Shown here piece after piece: positions 5,263 through 7,378 of a stretch of DNA of 7,378 nt. The stretch's first letter is position 1, and each line of letters starts with the position of its first letter. The notes under the pieces were generated by a model. That model ran no database searches. It had not been told where the DNA came from and saw only the letters and a list, made by a program, of their open reading frames with translations. This DNA comes from Candidatus Nanopelagicales bacterium (GTDB lineage Bacteria; Actinomycetota; Actinomycetes; S36-B12; UBA5976). The DNA is taken from assembly GCA_023254955.1 (NCBI GenBank), contig JALRKC010000038.1, forward strand, positions 1 through 7,378, read 5' to 3'. Both the position numbers and the translations under genes were made by a program.

Positions 5263-6147
5263 ATGCACAGAATTTTTGAGTTACTTGACTCTGGAAAGAC
5301 TTTAATTGGTGATGGAGCCATGGGGACTTTGCTTCAAGAAAAAGGCCTAACTAACGGTGGTGCTCCGGAATTATGGAATGTAGAAAAGCCTGAGATCATC
5401 GAAGAGATTTTTGATAAATATGCCAAAGCAGGAGCTAATTTTTTGACTACTAATACTTTTGGGGGGTCTGCTCCCCGGTTGCAAATGCACAGTTTAGAAG
5501 ATCGTCTGTTTGAACTAAATAAAGCAGCAAGTGAGATAGCTAAAAAAGTTTCCTCAAAATACCCTGATGTATTCGTTATGGGTGATGTTGGACCAACGGG
5601 TGAATTAATGGAGCCGATGGGCACTTTAACTGTAGCTGGCGCAAAAGAAATATTTACAGAGCAAATAAAAGCCTTATTGGCCGGAGGAGCCGATGGCATA
5701 TTAATTGAAACAATGAGTGACCTCAGTGAAGTTCAAGCAGCGGTTCAGGCGGTTCAAGAAATTGATCCAGAGATTCCAATAATTGTTATGTTGAGTTTTG
5801 ACACAAATTTAAGAACCATGATGGGTGTGAAGCCTGCACAAGCAATTACTGAGATCTCCAAAATGGGTGTAAAAATAATTGGCGCAAACTGCGGTAGGGG
5901 TACCGATGAAATTCGAGTAATTGCAAAAGAAATGAGTGAAAATAAAATTGAAGGTGTTTATTTAATCACTCAATCAAATGCTGGGCTGCCTAAGTTAGTA
6001 GGTGCAGATTTTGTCTATGACGGAACTCCAGAAGAAATGGCTAACTACGCAGTAGATATGAAGAATTTAGGAATAAACATCATTGGTGCTTGCTGCGGGT
6101 CTACTCCTGAACACATCGCCGCAATCAGAAATGCCGTAAGTCCCTAG
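5263..6147 (+). CDS. Homocysteine S-methyltransferase family protein (BHMT-like)
   Basis: This complete 294-residue zinc-dependent methyltransferase has a TIM-barrel fold and should methylate homocysteine to methionine in the cytoplasm. It shows GDGAMGT (16-22, with the homocysteine-contacting Asp17), TNTFGGS (63-69), GDVGPTGELMEP (107-118), LIET (147-150, Glu149 in the substrate pocket), GANCGRG (207-213) with Cys210, and GACCGSTPEHI (275-285) with Cys277 and Cys278. The three Cys form the expected zinc site, so it should be active. The length fits a stand-alone enzyme of the BHMT/MmuM type or the N-terminal module of MetH; no folate, cobalamin or reactivation domains follow within the frame. 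The methyl donor (glycine betaine, S-methylmethionine, or a methyl-corrinoid or methyl-folate supplied by other proteins) cannot be read from sequence. The preceding Virulence_fact-type gene is 10 bases away, and the following RNA methyltransferase 4 bases away. Confidence 0.93.
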   Translation: MHRIFELLDSGKTLIGDGAMGTLLQEKGLTNGGAPELWNVEKPEIIEEIFDKYAKAGANFLTTNTFGGSAPRLQMHSLEDRLFELNKAASEIAKKVSSKYPDVFVMGDVGPTGELMEPMGTLTVAGAKEIFTEQIKALLAGGADGILIETMSDLSEVQAAVQAVQEIDPEIPIIVMLSFDTNLRTMMGVKPAQAITEISKMGVKIIGANCGRGTDEIRVIAKEMSENKIEGVYLITQSNAGLPKLVGADFVYDGTPEEMANYAVDMKNLGINIIGACCGSTPEHIAAIRNAVSP

Positions 6148-6151
6148 CGCT

Positions 6152-6796
6152 GTGAGCCAAAAAGATAAATTTGATTCATTAGGTGCAGGTGAATTTTACC
6201 TACCTGTAGGAGTTGGGCCACACGCTAAACCTTGGCCAAAAGAAGATCATCTCGACCCTGAATTGCTAGAAAATGGCGATCGTAGAAACGTTTTAGATCA
6301 GTATCGCTATTGGAAGCTATCAGCAATAGTTGCAGACTTAGAAACTAAAAGAAATCCTCTACAAATTGCCATAGAAAATTGGCAACATGATTTAAATATT
6401 GGCTCCATAGTCAGAACGGCAAATGCCTTTAATGTAAAAGCAGTTCACATTGTTGGTAAAAGAGATTGGAACAAACGTGGAGCCATGGTTACCGATAGAT
6501 ATTTGACAGTAATTCATCACGCTACGGTTGGTGACTTTGAAGAGTGGTGCAAAGTAAATTCATTACCGATAATAGGAATTGACAATATTGATGGGTCGAT
6601 TCCATTAGAGAATTCGAGTTTGCCAAAAAGTTGCGTCTTACTATTTGGTCAAGAGGGTTCTGGAATGAGTCCAGAAGCAATTTCTGCTTGCGAGAAGATT
6701 TATGCAATAAAGCAATATGGCTCCACTCGATCTATGAATGCTTCTGCTGCTGGCGCAATCGCTATGTATGCCTGGGCGCTACAGCATTTAAATTAG
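6152..6796 (+). CDS. TrmH/SpoU family RNA 2'-O-methyltransferase
   Basis: This 214-residue SPOUT-class enzyme should transfer a methyl group from S-adenosylmethionine to a ribose 2'-OH in tRNA or rRNA. Motif 1 is NIGSIVRTANAF (82-93) with the conserved Asn82 and catalytic Arg88, motif 2 is LLFGQEGSGMSPEA (163-176), and motif 3 is YGSTRSMNASAAGAIAMYAW (189-208), which together form the trefoil-knot SAM site. The N-terminal 70 residues (GVGPHAKPWPKEDHLDPELL, GDRRNVLDQYRYW) resemble those of a TrmH-family group typical of Actinobacteria, which is the main lineage clue in the window. The target nucleotide is unknown. The start is GTG, four bases after the preceding stop, with no clear Shine-Dalgarno sequence; the next Met is at residue 112, too late, so translation is probably coupled. 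Methionine made by the upstream enzyme feeds SAM synthesis, but co-transcription may simply reflect compaction. The TAG stop overlaps the convergent nuclease stop. Confidence 0.93.
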   Translation: MSQKDKFDSLGAGEFYLPVGVGPHAKPWPKEDHLDPELLENGDRRNVLDQYRYWKLSAIVADLETKRNPLQIAIENWQHDLNIGSIVRTANAFNVKAVHIVGKRDWNKRGAMVTDRYLTVIHHATVGDFEEWCKVNSLPIIGIDNIDGSIPLENSSLPKSCVLLFGQEGSGMSPEAISACEKIYAIKQYGSTRSMNASAAGAIAMYAWALQHLN

Positions 6797-7378
6797 AAAT
6801 AAAACTCTTGTCCGTATGTTGGAGCTACTGTCTCCCACCCCAATTTGTCGTTTAGCTTCTTAGCAAAAGCTGCTGCTGCCGACTCTTCCCCGTGAACCAC
6901 AAAAGCTTGGTCTGGTTTTTCAGGTAAATCGCCAAACCAATTAATTAATTCAGGAGTGTCTGCATGAACTGAATATCCTTCAATTTTTACTATGTCCGCT
7001 TTGACTGGGATCATTTCACCATGCATTTTTATCTCTTCAATTCCCGCCTCAAGTAGTGCACCGCGAGTTCCAACCGCTTGATAACCCACTAAGACTACAG
7101 AATTTAAAAAGTTTGGCAGCATATTTTTTAAATGGTGAATCACTCTGCCGCCAGTTGCCATACCGCTTGCTGAAATTATTATTGATGGCGCTTTCAAATG
7201 ATTTAATCTCATTGAATCTTCTCGGCTTCTAGCTTCATGCAAAGTACCGCTGTCAAATATTTCTTCACCAATTTCAATTACTTCCGGTCGAATCTCGCCA
7301 GATTTATTTTTCACTGCATCGCGATAATGCCTCAAGGCTGAAAGTGCCATCGGGGAGTCTAGATAGATATCAACTTTT
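6793..7378 (-). CDS. MBL-fold/beta-CASP RNA-processing nuclease, C-terminal part
   Basis: This is the C-terminal 194 codons of a metallo-beta-lactamase-fold nuclease of the Ysh1/CPSF73-like group (COG1236 type); the gene enters from the right edge. The ATG at 7348-7350 is internal, because the frame continues upstream as KVDIYLDSP and joins MALSA to give the family's LDSPMA segment. Visible elements are IIISASGMATGGRVIHHLKNM (residues 57-77 counted from that ATG), GYQAVGTRG (89-97), GYSVHAD (125-131, with the metal-binding His of the SxHA motif) and VVHGEESAA (151-159) of the C-terminal RMMBL region. The HxHxDH zinc motif would lie outside the window. Homologues cut or trim RNA in the cytoplasm; the exact activity is not predictable. 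The arrangement differs from RNase J, which has a longer C-terminal domain. Its TAA overlaps the TAG of the convergent methyltransferase by the four bases TTAG. Confidence 0.9.
   Translation of the reverse strand, partial: KVDIYLDSPMALSALRHYRDAVKNKSGEIRPEVIEIGEEIFDSGTLHEARSREDSMRLNHLKAPSIIISASGMATGGRVIHHLKNMLPNFLNSVVLVGYQAVGTRGALLEAGIEEIKMHGEMIPVKADIVKIEGYSVHADTPELINWFGDLPEKPDQAFVVHGEESAAAAFAKKLNDKLGWETVAPTYGQEFYF

Noticed and set aside
5334..5699. A 121-codon open frame on the minus strand inside the homocysteine S-methyltransferase gene.
   Set aside because: It lies wholly antisense to a gene with complete catalytic motifs and shows no domain or ribosome binding site of its own.
5731..5760. 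GTTCAAG-like units repeated three times, suggesting a tandem repeat.
   Set aside because: The units encode an ordinary amphipathic helix (VQAAVQAVQE), have unequal spacing, and need no further explanation.
6631..6855. A 74-codon plus-strand frame crossing the end of the SpoU gene.
   Set aside because: It is out of frame with intact SpoU motifs 2 and 3 and continues antisense to the nuclease.
7348..7350. ATG as the start of the nuclease gene.
   Set aside because: The frame stays open to the window edge and the upstream codons complete the conserved LDSPMA segment, so the gene is truncated by the window.

Overview
The window looks like a compact, AT-rich actinobacterial chromosome segment, plausibly from a streamlined aquatic lineage such as the acI/Nanopelagicales or a relative. 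The best lineage clue is the SpoU-type RNA methyltransferase at 6152-6796: its N-terminal region and its motif 3 (YGSTRSMNASAAGA) read like the TrmH-family protein common in Actinobacteria. Small gaps, overlapping stops and TTG/GTG starts fit a small genome. The lineage call is an inference from remembered family features, not from a search. I see no mobile element, CRISPR array, tRNA or rRNA, and no gene-free stretch longer than about 125 bases.

Layout. (1) 2-427, plus: the C-terminal end of a choline dehydrogenase-like GMC oxidoreductase. (2) 424-3997, minus: a block read right to left, with a Gfo/Idh/MocA-type NAD(P)-dependent oxidoreductase carrying an unassigned N-terminal extension of about 170 residues, a DEAD-box RNA helicase, and a small lipoprotein 15 bases downstream of the helicase. 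(3) 3998-4122: a divergent promoter region. (4) 4123-6796, plus: a tight five-gene run coding for an AhpD-like CxxC protein, a GNAT acetyltransferase, a small protein of the 'virulence factor' (Virulence_fact) type, a zinc-type homocysteine S-methyltransferase and a SpoU RNA 2'-O-methyltransferase. (5) 6793-7378, minus: the C-terminal part of an MBL-fold/beta-CASP RNA-processing nuclease that enters from the right edge.

How the genes may work together. The homocysteine S-methyltransferase and the small protein before it are probably a functional pair in methyl-group transfer to homocysteine. The choline dehydrogenase-like fragment would make betaine aldehyde and then glycine betaine, a methyl donor for enzymes related to BHMT, so the window may hold two ends of a choline-to-methionine route; they lie in different transcription units, so this link is only suggestive. 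The helicase, SpoU methyltransferase and MBL nuclease are RNA-metabolism housekeeping genes. Most of the window is ordinary core genome. The parts most worth a second look are the small-protein/methyltransferase pair, the N-terminal extension of the oxidoreductase, and the identical four-base TTAG overlap at both convergent gene junctions.
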